Source: an uncultured Candidatus Actinomarina sp.
Lineage (GTDB): Bacteria > Actinomycetota > Acidimicrobiia > Actinomarinales > Actinomarinaceae
Assembly (NCBI GenBank): GCA_902519215.1
Contig: CABYIX010000005.1
Location: 1 to 64,000 of the forward strand
DNA: 64,000 nt
Reading direction: 5' to 3'
The position numbers were made by a program, and so were the translations under genes. Shown one piece after another: positions 24,020-31,307 of the stretch (the stretch's first letter is position 1; each line of letters opens with the position of its first letter). The notes below the pieces were generated by a model that saw nothing but the letters and a program-made list of their open reading frames with translations, was not told the DNA's origin and made no database searches.

Positions 24020-25033
24020 ATGAAAATAGGATTTTTAAAGGATGTTGATGGATATAGGGCTCCAATACACCCTGAATCTATTGATAAATATTCATTAGAT
24101 GTTCATTTGGAGAAAAATATATTTGATTACCTAAATTATGCAGATTCTTCCCAAGACAACGTAAAAAATATATCTAATTTAAGTGATTTAGACATTGTTG
24201 CCTGTGTAGAAAATATTGAAGATAAAACAATTAAGGAACTTAAAGAAGGGGCAGTTCTTATTGGTATATTTGATTTTGAAAAGATTGAAGAGATTAAAAA
24301 TTTAAGGCCTGATATCAAAATATTAAGCTTTTTCAAACTTCCTAGAATTTCAAGAGCTCAGAATTTAGATGCTCTCTCTTCTCAAGCTAACTTACTTGGA
24401 TACGCCTCAGTCTTACGAGCTGCAAAGGAAACATCAGATGTAGTACCAATGATGACAACTGCAGCAGGAAATATCCAACCATCTAAAGTCTTGATTTTAG
24501 GTGTTGGGGTTGCAGGTCTTCAGGCAATTGCAACTGCAAAAAGACTTGGAGCTAGGGTGTGGGCTTTTGATATTAGAAAAGAGGCCAAGGATCAAGTGGA
24601 GTCTCTAGGTGCAAAATTTGTTGAAGCAAGTACTGAAGCTCAAGACAGCGTTTATGCTCAAGAAGTCTCAGAAGAAGAGAATCAGAAAATTCAAGAAGCA
24701 TTAAAGAAACAAGTTATAGACAGTGATATTGTTTTAACATTTGCTCAAATACCAGGAAAGAAAGCACCTGTATTAATCGAAAAGTCAACTGTTGAAAACA
24801 TGAAAGAGAACTCTGTAATTATTGACCTAGCTGCTGGTACAGGTGGAAACTGTGAAGGTACAGAGGTAAACAAAGTTGTTGAGATTAATGATGTAAAGAT
24901 AGTTGGTGAAACAGATATTCTAAATACTGTTAAACATGCAGCTACAAAGCTGTATTCAGAGAATGTAAGAAATTTAATTGAGCTGTATATAGAAAATAGT
25001 GAAGATGAGATTTTTGTGGATATGAGTTCATAA
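24020..25033 (+). CDS. pntAA: NAD(P) transhydrogenase subunit alpha part 1 (NAD-binding)
   Basis: The 337-residue protein carries the alanine-dehydrogenase-like NAD domain: PRISRAQNLDALSSQANLLGY at about 111-131, MMTTAAGNIQPSKVLILGVG and VAGLQAIATAKRLGARVWAFD. The N-terminal motif is diverged (YRAPIHPES where RRV.L.P is usual). This soluble domain I transfers hydride between NAD(H) and the NADP domain of PntB. It overlaps the next gene by 1 base. Confidence 0.9.
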   Translation: MKIGFLKDVDGYRAPIHPESIDKYSLDVHLEKNIFDYLNYADSSQDNVKNISNLSDLDIVACVENIEDKTIKELKEGAVLIGIFDFEKIEEIKNLRPDIKILSFFKLPRISRAQNLDALSSQANLLGYASVLRAAKETSDVVPMMTTAAGNIQPSKVLILGVGVAGLQAIATAKRLGARVWAFDIRKEAKDQVESLGAKFVEASTEAQDSVYAQEVSEEENQKIQEALKKQVIDSDIVLTFAQIPGKKAPVLIEKSTVENMKENSVIIDLAAGTGGNCEGTEVNKVVEINDVKIVGETDILNTVKHAATKLYSENVRNLIELYIENSEDEIFVDMSS

Positions 25034-25320
25034 TGGAAGCAACGTTCTTACTTACATTGTTGATAACGTTTTTAGCAAGCTTTATTGGATATGAACTTAT
25101 ATCTAAAATTCCACAGACATTACACACTCCGTTGATGTCTGGTTCCAATGCTATTTCTGGAATTACATTAATTGCTGCAATTCTTATATATCCAGAAGTG
25201 GGAGATTCTCAATTACTTAAAATTATCATTTTAGTTGCAATAGCCTTTGCAACCCTCAATATTGTTGGAGGGTTTTCAGTAACTGGTCGAATATTAGAAA
25301 TGTTTAAGAAAAATGATTGA
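25033..25320 (+). CDS. pntAB: NAD(P) transhydrogenase subunit alpha part 2 (membrane)
   Basis: The 95-residue protein has three hydrophobic helices and the PntAB signature KIPQTLHTPLMSGSNAISGI (residues 26-45). Together with PntB it forms the proton channel. The overlaps with both neighbours (1 and 8 bases) indicate coupled translation of a three-subunit enzyme, the arrangement also seen in Rhodospirillum. Confidence 0.93.
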   Translation: MEATFLLTLLITFLASFIGYELISKIPQTLHTPLMSGSNAISGITLIAAILIYPEVGDSQLLKIIILVAIAFATLNIVGGFSVTGRILEMFKKND

Positions 25321-26644
25321 AATAATATTACTCGTCTCTTCTGTGTTATTTATCTTTGCCTTGAAGTTATTTGGAAGACCTTCAACAGCACATAGGGCAA
25401 ATACATTTGCAATGTTGGCCATGGCACTAGCTGTCTTTAGTGCATTTAATTTTGATTTTTCAAAATATGATTCTGCTTTTTACATCACAATTGTTGTTTC
25501 TGGATTACTTGGAGTTTTAATATCAAAACGAGTTCAGATGACACAAATGCCAGAACTAGTTGGTTTATTTAATGGCTTTGGTGGAGGAGCTTCTGGTGCA
25601 ATTGCCTATGTTGAGCTTTCTGGTAGTTCCTTACCAATTTCTGATGTTTTTGTAGCTATCTTTTCAATGGGTATCGGAATGTTTACTTTTTCGGGAAGCC
25701 TTGTGGCTGTAATGAAACTACGTGGCAAACTAAATAACTTCAATAAAAAATTAGCAGATATATTTTCAGTATTTTTCCCTACGATCTTAGTAATTCCAGC
25801 AGTTTTAGAAATGGATGACCTTTTAATGGAATTTATTATCTTGGTTGCAATAATTTCTGGAGTTATAAGGGTTGCCGTCATTGGTGGAGCAGATATGCCA
25901 GTTGTCATAGCATTCTTAAATTCGCTATCTGGAATTGCTGCAATGTCAGCAGGGTTTATTGTAAATAGTATTATTTTGATCGTAGCTGGCGCCTTAGTGG
26001 GCGCATCAGGAATAATTCTTACACTACTCATGTGTGCTGCAATGAATCGTACGCTTCGAGACGTTCTTAAAGGTGGTTTTGGAACTACGACTATTAACAA
26101 TGAATATGAAAAAGATCCAATTAGTACTTCACCAGAAGATGTTGCAATCCAGCTAAGCTATGCGGAATCTGTAGTTATTGTTCCAGGATATGGAATGGCA
26201 GTAGCTCAAGCACAGGCAGCTGTTAAAGAATTAACAAATACCTTAAAAGATAAAAACATTGAAGTGAAGTTTGCTATACATCCAGTTGCTGGAAGAATGC
26301 CCGGCCATATGAATGTACTCTTAGCTGAGGTAGATATTGACTATGAAGATATGTATACCTTAGAGGATATAAATTCTGAGTTTTCCTCAACGGATGTTGT
26401 AATAGTTGTTGGAGCAAATGATGTTGTAAATCCATTGGCTAGAACTGATGAAGATTCTCCAATTTATGGAATGCCAATACTTGATGTTGACTTAGCAAAA
26501 CAAGTCATTGTTTTAAAAAGATCTATGTCACCTGGTTACGCAGGGATTGCAAACCCACTATTTGTGAATGACAATGCAAAAATGCTTTTTGCAGATGCAA
26601 AAGAGGGTTTAGAAAATATTATTAAATCTTTTGAACTTGTCTGA
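25313..26644 (+). CDS. pntB: NAD(P) transhydrogenase subunit beta
   Basis: The 443-residue protein has about nine membrane helices followed by the NADP-binding domain III: VVIVPGYGMAVAQAQ, the HPVAGRMPGHMNVLLAE loop, DVVIVVGANDVVNP and VLKRSMSPGYAG. It couples proton influx to reduction of NADP by NADH, supplying NADPH for, among other things, the fatty acid synthesis genes in this window. Confidence 0.94.
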   Translation: MIEIILLVSSVLFIFALKLFGRPSTAHRANTFAMLAMALAVFSAFNFDFSKYDSAFYITIVVSGLLGVLISKRVQMTQMPELVGLFNGFGGGASGAIAYVELSGSSLPISDVFVAIFSMGIGMFTFSGSLVAVMKLRGKLNNFNKKLADIFSVFFPTILVIPAVLEMDDLLMEFIILVAIISGVIRVAVIGGADMPVVIAFLNSLSGIAAMSAGFIVNSIILIVAGALVGASGIILTLLMCAAMNRTLRDVLKGGFGTTTINNEYEKDPISTSPEDVAIQLSYAESVVIVPGYGMAVAQAQAAVKELTNTLKDKNIEVKFAIHPVAGRMPGHMNVLLAEVDIDYEDMYTLEDINSEFSSTDVVIVVGANDVVNPLARTDEDSPIYGMPILDVDLAKQVIVLKRSMSPGYAGIANPLFVNDNAKMLFADAKEGLENIIKSFELV

Positions 26645-26665
26645 AATTAATTAGACTTCAAAAGC

Positions 26666-27325
26666 ATGATTAATGGTGATTATTTAGCAATAGAGAGACC
26701 TCTGCTTTACTTGCATATCTTGGCTGGGTTTATTTCTTTGGGTATTGCATATTTTCTTTTGTTTATTAAGAAAGGCAATAAAAGACATAAAAAATTAGGG
26801 ATGATTTATGTATATGGGATGTCAACTATTTTTGTGACAGCAATTCCATTAAGTTTGTTGGGTGAGTTTAACCCATTCCTATTTGTTATTGCTATCTTTT
26901 CTTTTTACTTGGCATTTTCGGGCTATCGTCAGGGAAGAGATAGAAATGGAGCACGCGAGCAAATAGATAAAGTGCTAGGTGTATTCATTACGGCTACAGG
27001 CATTCTTTTTTATTTTATGGCTGTAAGTTTATTTTTAATTAAAGACTCTATGTGGATTACCTCTGTACTTTTTGGATCTATAGCGTTAGGTTCAGGTTTT
27101 AATGATTTTCGCCGTATGAAGATAGTCGAACGACCAAATTTCTATGACAGAACTAATCTTCATCTAAATCTTATGCTTGCTGGAACTATTGCAACCACAA
27201 CCGCGTTTATTGTGACTTTAGATCCATTTGCTACACTTTGGTTGAACTGGGTTGCCCCAACTATTATTGGAACCCCTATTATTATTTATTTCTCAAAAAG
27301 AGAGTTAGCTAAAAAAGCTACTTAA
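26666..27325 (+). CDS. DUF2306-like multi-helix membrane protein
   Basis: The 219-residue protein has about seven hydrophobic segments. The opening LLYLHILAGFISLGIAYF, then KKGNKRHKKLGMIYVYGM, resembles the DUF2306-type family (LH...G..al..G....KG...Hr..G). There is a cytoplasmic YRQGRDRNGAR loop. The function is unknown. It follows pntB by 21 bases and converges on the next gene with an 8-base overlap. Confidence 0.6.
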   Translation: MINGDYLAIERPLLYLHILAGFISLGIAYFLLFIKKGNKRHKKLGMIYVYGMSTIFVTAIPLSLLGEFNPFLFVIAIFSFYLAFSGYRQGRDRNGAREQIDKVLGVFITATGILFYFMAVSLFLIKDSMWITSVLFGSIALGSGFNDFRRMKIVERPNFYDRTNLHLNLMLAGTIATTTAFIVTLDPFATLWLNWVAPTIIGTPIIIYFSKRELAKKAT

Positions 27326-27830
27326 TTGATTTTGCTAAATTAAGTACGTCTCTCATTGTCTTTACAATCTCATCAGCTTTGTAATATTTTCTAAATAAGA
27401 CTTTTCTCGAATTTACAAATGCATCCTCTACTCTTAGTCTTCTTAGGTTCTTCTTTGATGCCTCTATAAGTTCTTCATTTCGTTTTATAAATAGGTCTGT
27501 CAGATACTCATCATCTCCATCAAACTCACCTCGCCAATTAATCTTTAATCCCATATCAAAGCTCTCTGGAAAATAAGCAAAGAAAGAGACATATGTTGTT
27601 GAGGACTTACCGTGACTTCTTGTGTAGACTTCCACTTCACAGTTGTATCCATCTAATTCACCAAATATTCTTTTCTTTCTGAATATGTTTTTAGAGGGTA
27701 TATAAGTAAAACCTAAAGTTTTTGAAGCAGTTGAAAGGGCATTATTTATCCTTTTATTTGATGCAATAATTAGCCATATAATTCCAACTATAAATAGGCC
27801 TGGTATTGCAATTGCAATAACTTTTTCCAT
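27318..27830 (-). CDS. Hypothetical protein with N-terminal membrane helix
   Basis: The 170-residue protein has one hydrophobic helix (about 5-23) and a soluble domain with KTLGFTYIPS and FGELDGYNCEVEVYT, reminiscent of DUF3137-like or membrane-tethered beta domains. I do not assign it. It is 48 bases downstream of the large surface-protein gene on the same strand. Confidence 0.55.
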   Translation of the reverse strand: MEKVIAIAIPGLFIVGIIWLIIASNKRINNALSTASKTLGFTYIPSKNIFRKKRIFGELDGYNCEVEVYTRSHGKSSTTYVSFFAYFPESFDMGLKINWRGEFDGDDEYLTDLFIKRNEELIEASKKNLRRLRVEDAFVNSRKVLFRKYYKADEIVKTMRDVLNLAKSIK

Positions 27831-27878
27831 GATTGAATTCTAGAGTTATATATTTCGATATGGTTATGTTAAAAAAGT

Positions 27879-30131
27879 TTACGGATAAGCAGGATCGAAT
27901 GGATTAATCCAGTCTTCTTTAAAGAGACTTCCACCCTGACCAGATGTTAAACTAGTAACTTCTGTCACCGTTACATTTGCAGCTGCAGCAGCAGCTTTGA
28001 AGGCATTATATTCTGCTTGAACAGAACCAGTAGTCAAACTTCCTGAATTATCAACCCAGAGAATTACCTCTGCACCGCTTGGAAGACTACTACCACCAAT
28101 TTTACTCCACCAATTTGTCCCCGCAGTATTTCTTGTACTTTGGATATAAACTGCTTTTACCCCAGCTTGAGCCTCTGTTACGAATGCTGTAGGCATTAAG
28201 ATATTAGATGCAGATTTAATTGATTGGTCTAGCCCAGTTAAACTTTGACTACCATTACTCCTCATAGGTTCTATTAAGAAAAACTTTCTATTTGGCCATA
28301 GTGTTCTAAACTCACCCCATGCACCATTTACATCACAGTTACCATTGTGAGATGGTCCGGGATAAGATTGACTAGTACTAGCACTACCAGCACACGCAAT
28401 TGCTCCACCAGTTTCATCAATAACAGCAATTACCCATCTGTTTGCGCTTGTTGTTGAATTAGATGTAGTGCTGTAGGTCCAGTTGAACTGTGTAGCAGCT
28501 GTATTGTTAGTGCTAAATGCGTTAGTAAATGAATTTGCAGCTACATCAATAGTTGTAGCTCCTTCAGCACTAGGTGTAAATGTAGCTGTATATGTTGTAC
28601 CAGATCCAGAGAAATTACTGAGCGTTCCACCACTGACGGTAACATCTCCAGCTGTAAAGTTTGTTGTACTCTGACTTGCAGTAAAGGTAACCGATAGAGA
28701 AGTGTCATTTGACGTATCTCCATCATTTACTTCAGCAGCAGTAATTGTTATGGTTGGTGCAGGGCTATACGTCCAGTTGAACTGTGTAGCAGCTACATTG
28801 CTTATACCTGTAGCAGTATTAGTAAATGTATTTGCAGCAACATCAATAGTTGTTGCACCGACAGCAGAAGGCGTAAATGTTACTGCGTATTCTGTTTGAA
28901 ATCCTATAAAATTAGTGAGTGTTCCACCACTGACGGTAACATCTCCAACTGCAAAGTTAGTTGTGCTTGCACTTGTAATAAAAGTGAGAGTAATTGAGCT
29001 ATCAGCAGAGGTATCCCCATCACTTACTTGAGAAGAGGTAATAGTGACTGTTGGCGTACCAGGCAAAGTAGTTGTAGTTGCAACAGATGCTGCTACTGCT
29101 ACTGGTTCTACAGTTTCTTTTTCTTTAAACTCCTTTGTAATGGTTGGGTTATTTGTTGAGCAGTTTCCAGCACTATCACATGCTCGAACTTCTATTGTGT
29201 GGTAATTATCTTTGACTAAGTCAGAAATTCTTGCATTTCTTCCACTACTTTGGCTACTACATTTTGTTTTACAATTAAGACCAGGAATCGTTGTGTAGAG
29301 CTTTCCATCAACGTAAATCTGGTACTCGTCTATTCCAACATCATCAGTTACATGTCCCCACAACACGGTTGCTCTCATTACATTAGGTGACAACCATGTA
29401 CTATTGATATTAGTAATGGTTAAGGGATCTTCTGCCCACTTAGGTGGATGAGAATCTAAAGTAGTTGTTGTTAGGACTGCAGAGCTTTCATATGGGCTTG
29501 TACACTCTAGATACGCTTTATAATCTCCACCATAACAACTAATAAGATTTTCTATAGATTTTTTAGTACAAGAGTTGTAATTTTGCATAATTTTGTGGGT
29601 TGTTGGACCGACTACTCCATCAATTCTTATCCCCATATCTTTCTGAAAATCTTTTACACTATCCTTTAGTTCTTCATCAAAAACTTCATTAATAGTTCCT
29701 GTGTAGTATTCGTTATTAGATAAGAAAACTTTTACATTTTCTACAACTAAAAAATCGGTATCTGCATAATCAACTGGCGTGCATTCATTTGATAACATGT
29801 AGTAGTTAGATGAACGACTTTCTACTGAGTATTCATTTTCTAACGAAATTGGCGTTGTAAATGTAAGGGGCTCATTGTTGTTTATACCCATGATAAAATT
29901 GCCAATTGGACTGAACATAAAATAAATAGACATGATTGCAACACCGGCTACAAGAGTATCTTTTAAATAAGAGTTATTATTTTTTCTTAAATACTTTTTA
30001 ATTTTTTTAACATCTTTTGTTGTAAGAATATAATCAGGTGAATCTACTGGAATATCAAGTTTTAGCATCAATGCTATAACTTCTTTAATAGATAAATTAA
30101 GCTTGTAAGCAAGCCCTGTTAACGCGCCCAT
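27879..30131 (-). CDS. Large membrane-anchored surface protein: IF2N-like domain, peptidoglycan-binding domain, FN3-like and two Ig-like repeats
   Basis: The 750-residue protein has a cytoplasmic N-terminal segment like the IF2 N-terminal fold (LAYKLNLSIKEVIALMLKLDIP at about 7-28). One membrane helix (about 60-80) follows. Then come a PG_binding_1-like segment (DSVKDFQKDMGIRIDGVVGPTTHKIM, about 161-186), a fibronectin-like domain (about 240-330), a threonine linker and two Ig-like repeats of about 98 residues with GDVTVSGGTL. The C-terminal domain contains WVDNSGSLT. It is probably a cell-wall-spanning protein. The C-terminal domain looks partly like a MIDAS D-x-S-x-S site, but only about 57 residues follow it, so a von Willebrand A fold is not supported. 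Confidence 0.6.
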   Translation of the reverse strand: MGALTGLAYKLNLSIKEVIALMLKLDIPVDSPDYILTTKDVKKIKKYLRKNNNSYLKDTLVAGVAIMSIYFMFSPIGNFIMGINNNEPLTFTTPISLENEYSVESRSSNYYMLSNECTPVDYADTDFLVVENVKVFLSNNEYYTGTINEVFDEELKDSVKDFQKDMGIRIDGVVGPTTHKIMQNYNSCTKKSIENLISCYGGDYKAYLECTSPYESSAVLTTTTLDSHPPKWAEDPLTITNINSTWLSPNVMRATVLWGHVTDDVGIDEYQIYVDGKLYTTIPGLNCKTKCSSQSSGRNARISDLVKDNYHTIEVRACDSAGNCSTNNPTITKEFKEKETVEPVAVAASVATTTTLPGTPTVTITSSQVSDGDTSADSSITLTFITSASTTNFAVGDVTVSGGTLTNFIGFQTEYAVTFTPSAVGATTIDVAANTFTNTATGISNVAATQFNWTYSPAPTITITAAEVNDGDTSNDTSLSVTFTASQSTTNFTAGDVTVSGGTLSNFSGSGTTYTATFTPSAEGATTIDVAANSFTNAFSTNNTAATQFNWTYSTTSNSTTSANRWVIAVIDETGGAIACAGSASTSQSYPGPSHNGNCDVNGAWGEFRTLWPNRKFFLIEPMRSNGSQSLTGLDQSIKSASNILMPTAFVTEAQAGVKAVYIQSTRNTAGTNWWSKIGGSSLPSGAEVILWVDNSGSLTTGSVQAEYNAFKAAAAAANVTVTEVTSLTSGQGGSLFKEDWINPFDPAYP
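28477..29065 (-). repeat. Two tandem copies of about 295 bp encoding Ig-like domains
   Basis: Matching landmarks recur at a spacing of 294-297 bp: GTCCAGTTGAACTGTGTAGC at 28477 and 28771, and GTTCCACCACTGACGG at 28624 and 28921. Each copy encodes one domain with TFTPSAxGATTIDVAAN and NxAATQFNWTYS. The copies have diverged at several positions. Confidence 0.75.
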
Positions 30132-30184
30132 AGACTAATAGTATAGTTACTTAGAATTATTTCTAATTGATTTACATGTAGAAA

Positions 30185-30198
30185 ATTTCTATAGAAAT
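30185..30198. promoter_or_regulatory. 14-bp palindrome upstream of the surface-protein gene
   Basis: ATTTCTATAGAAAT is its own reverse complement. It lies in the gap between the GAPDH-like stop and the surface-protein start at 30131. A short AT-rich palindrome like this is weak evidence for an operator. Confidence 0.22.
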
Positions 30199-30202
30199 AA
30201 AC

Positions 30203-30224
30203 CTATTTAAATATTTTTAAATAG
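30203..30224 (-). terminator. AT-rich hairpin at the end of the GAPDH-like gene
   Basis: CTATTTAAA and TTTAAATAG form 9-bp arms around TATT, overlapping the stop codon of the GAPDH-like gene. It contains almost no G-C pairs and no clean T run follows, so it may be a 3'-end stabiliser rather than a strong terminator. Confidence 0.3.
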
Positions 30225-31253
30225 ATAACGATTGAAGATTTCCATCTTATTTTTCCAATTATCTTTATAATAATATTGAACTGTTGCTGCTACAGAAGAC
30301 AATAAAGCATTGCCATCCTGAGGGGTAAAACAGTACCCAGTTAAGGTATTATCTTTTACATGTAAAGATTGTTCAGCGACTATACCATGTGATAATAATC
30401 TTCCGTGATATCCATGGTCTCTTCCAAAAGAAAATACTTTGTTTGAAGACATTTTCTCAGTAGCCATTAAAAACTCACTATCTCTCAGATTTTCCAGAAT
30501 ATCTTTATGTTTAATATGTTCATCAAAGGTTAAGGTAAACCACAGAGTGTGCATATATTGTGTAGGTAACTTGATCGCTGATGAAAAAAGATTTAATTCT
30601 ATTCCATCTTGAGCAAATAATTCATGAACATCTCTAGCATGATGCGTACCGAATTTTTGATTTGTATGTTTTGTAATAGTTGGAGATGGAGAAAACGAAT
30701 CATTTTGAGAGACATCATTTGCTCTACGAAGACAGACAAACCTTCCTTCAGTTAACTCTCTTTGTTGATCTAAAGCAAAAGATTTAACTATTGATGCAAT
30801 ATTATGTGTATTGCAAGATGCTATAAGAAATTTGTTATCTTCGCTTTCAAGCACTTCATTATTAATACCCCAAGCAAAAAAGGAACCAAAACCATGCTCG
30901 GATCCTTGTGCCATAAATCTTTTATTCTGATTAAGAGATGAGTACACATTATCCCAGTTATCATTTCCACTTGGCGTACAATCAATAATTACATCTGCTT
31001 CCTCATATGCTTTCTCTACATCGTAGATGTTTGCAAACCCTAGCTTTGTAAATTCTGGGAGAGCTTCTGAAGTAGATACAATCTCTGCCCCTTTTCTTAG
31101 AAGAGCTTCAACTTTTCCTCTTTCATCAGATAAAGGAGTTCGTTTGAAAAATATCACACTGTCTAGACCTAAAGATTTTTTATGTTCAGCAAGGAGACCG
31201 ATTAAAGGTTCTCCTATTGTGCCCGTACCAATTACTAATACATTTTTAGACAT
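30207..31253 (-). CDS. Archaeal-type (type II) glyceraldehyde-3-phosphate dehydrogenase-like protein
   Basis: The 348-residue protein has an NAD(P)-binding start VLVIGTGTIGEPLIGLL. It then has IIDCTPSGNDNWDNVY (archaeal GAPDH D-C-T-P-x-G...N...Y), an active-site-like ASCNTHNIASIVKS (archaeal SCNTTGL.R), THHARDVHE (cf. DHAKDV) and PTQYMHTLWFTLTF (cf. PTTLMHVH). Overall resemblance to archaeal class GAPDH is clear in motif order, but it is diverged and may use another aldehyde or phosphate ester. It is divergent from pyruvate phosphate dikinase, a gluconeogenic partner. Start ATG at 31253 with an AGGGGGAG ribosome binding site. Confidence 0.6.
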   Translation of the reverse strand: MSKNVLVIGTGTIGEPLIGLLAEHKKSLGLDSVIFFKRTPLSDERGKVEALLRKGAEIVSTSEALPEFTKLGFANIYDVEKAYEEADVIIDCTPSGNDNWDNVYSSLNQNKRFMAQGSEHGFGSFFAWGINNEVLESEDNKFLIASCNTHNIASIVKSFALDQQRELTEGRFVCLRRANDVSQNDSFSPSPTITKHTNQKFGTHHARDVHELFAQDGIELNLFSSAIKLPTQYMHTLWFTLTFDEHIKHKDILENLRDSEFLMATEKMSSNKVFSFGRDHGYHGRLLSHGIVAEQSLHVKDNTLTGYCFTPQDGNALLSSVAATVQYYYKDNWKNKMEIFNRYLFKNI

Positions 31254-31256
31254 TAT

Positions 31257-31292
31257 ATTCTCCCCCTATATAATTAAGAATAGGGGGAGAAT
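31257..31292. promoter_or_regulatory. Perfect 13-bp inverted repeat in the gapdh-like / ppdK divergent gap
   Basis: ATTCTCCCCCTAT (31257-31269) and ATAGGGGGAGAAT (31280-31292) flank 10 bases. It occupies most of the 54-bp gap. On the minus strand the GGGGGAG arm is the ribosome binding site of the GAPDH-like gene, so an RNA hairpin would hide it. On the plus strand the equivalent GGGGGAG lies 18 bases from the ppdK ATG, too far for a normal site. It could also be a DNA operator shared by the two genes. Confidence 0.6.
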
Positions 31293-31307
31293 CTTTTTAC
31301 ACACATC

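Noticed and set aside
23995-24020. AGTTTA-TT-TAAACT dyad before pntAA
   Set aside because: Six-base AT-rich arms are expected by chance in this composition; no other support.
25606-26100. 164-codon open frame antisense to pntB
   Set aside because: It is the reverse of hydrophobic transmembrane coding sequence and lacks any start context or family similarity.
28052-28080. von Willebrand A domain in the large surface protein (DNSGS)
   Set aside because: The D-x-S-x-S-like string lies only about 57 residues from the C-terminus, whereas in vWA domains it is at the start of a domain of about 180 residues.
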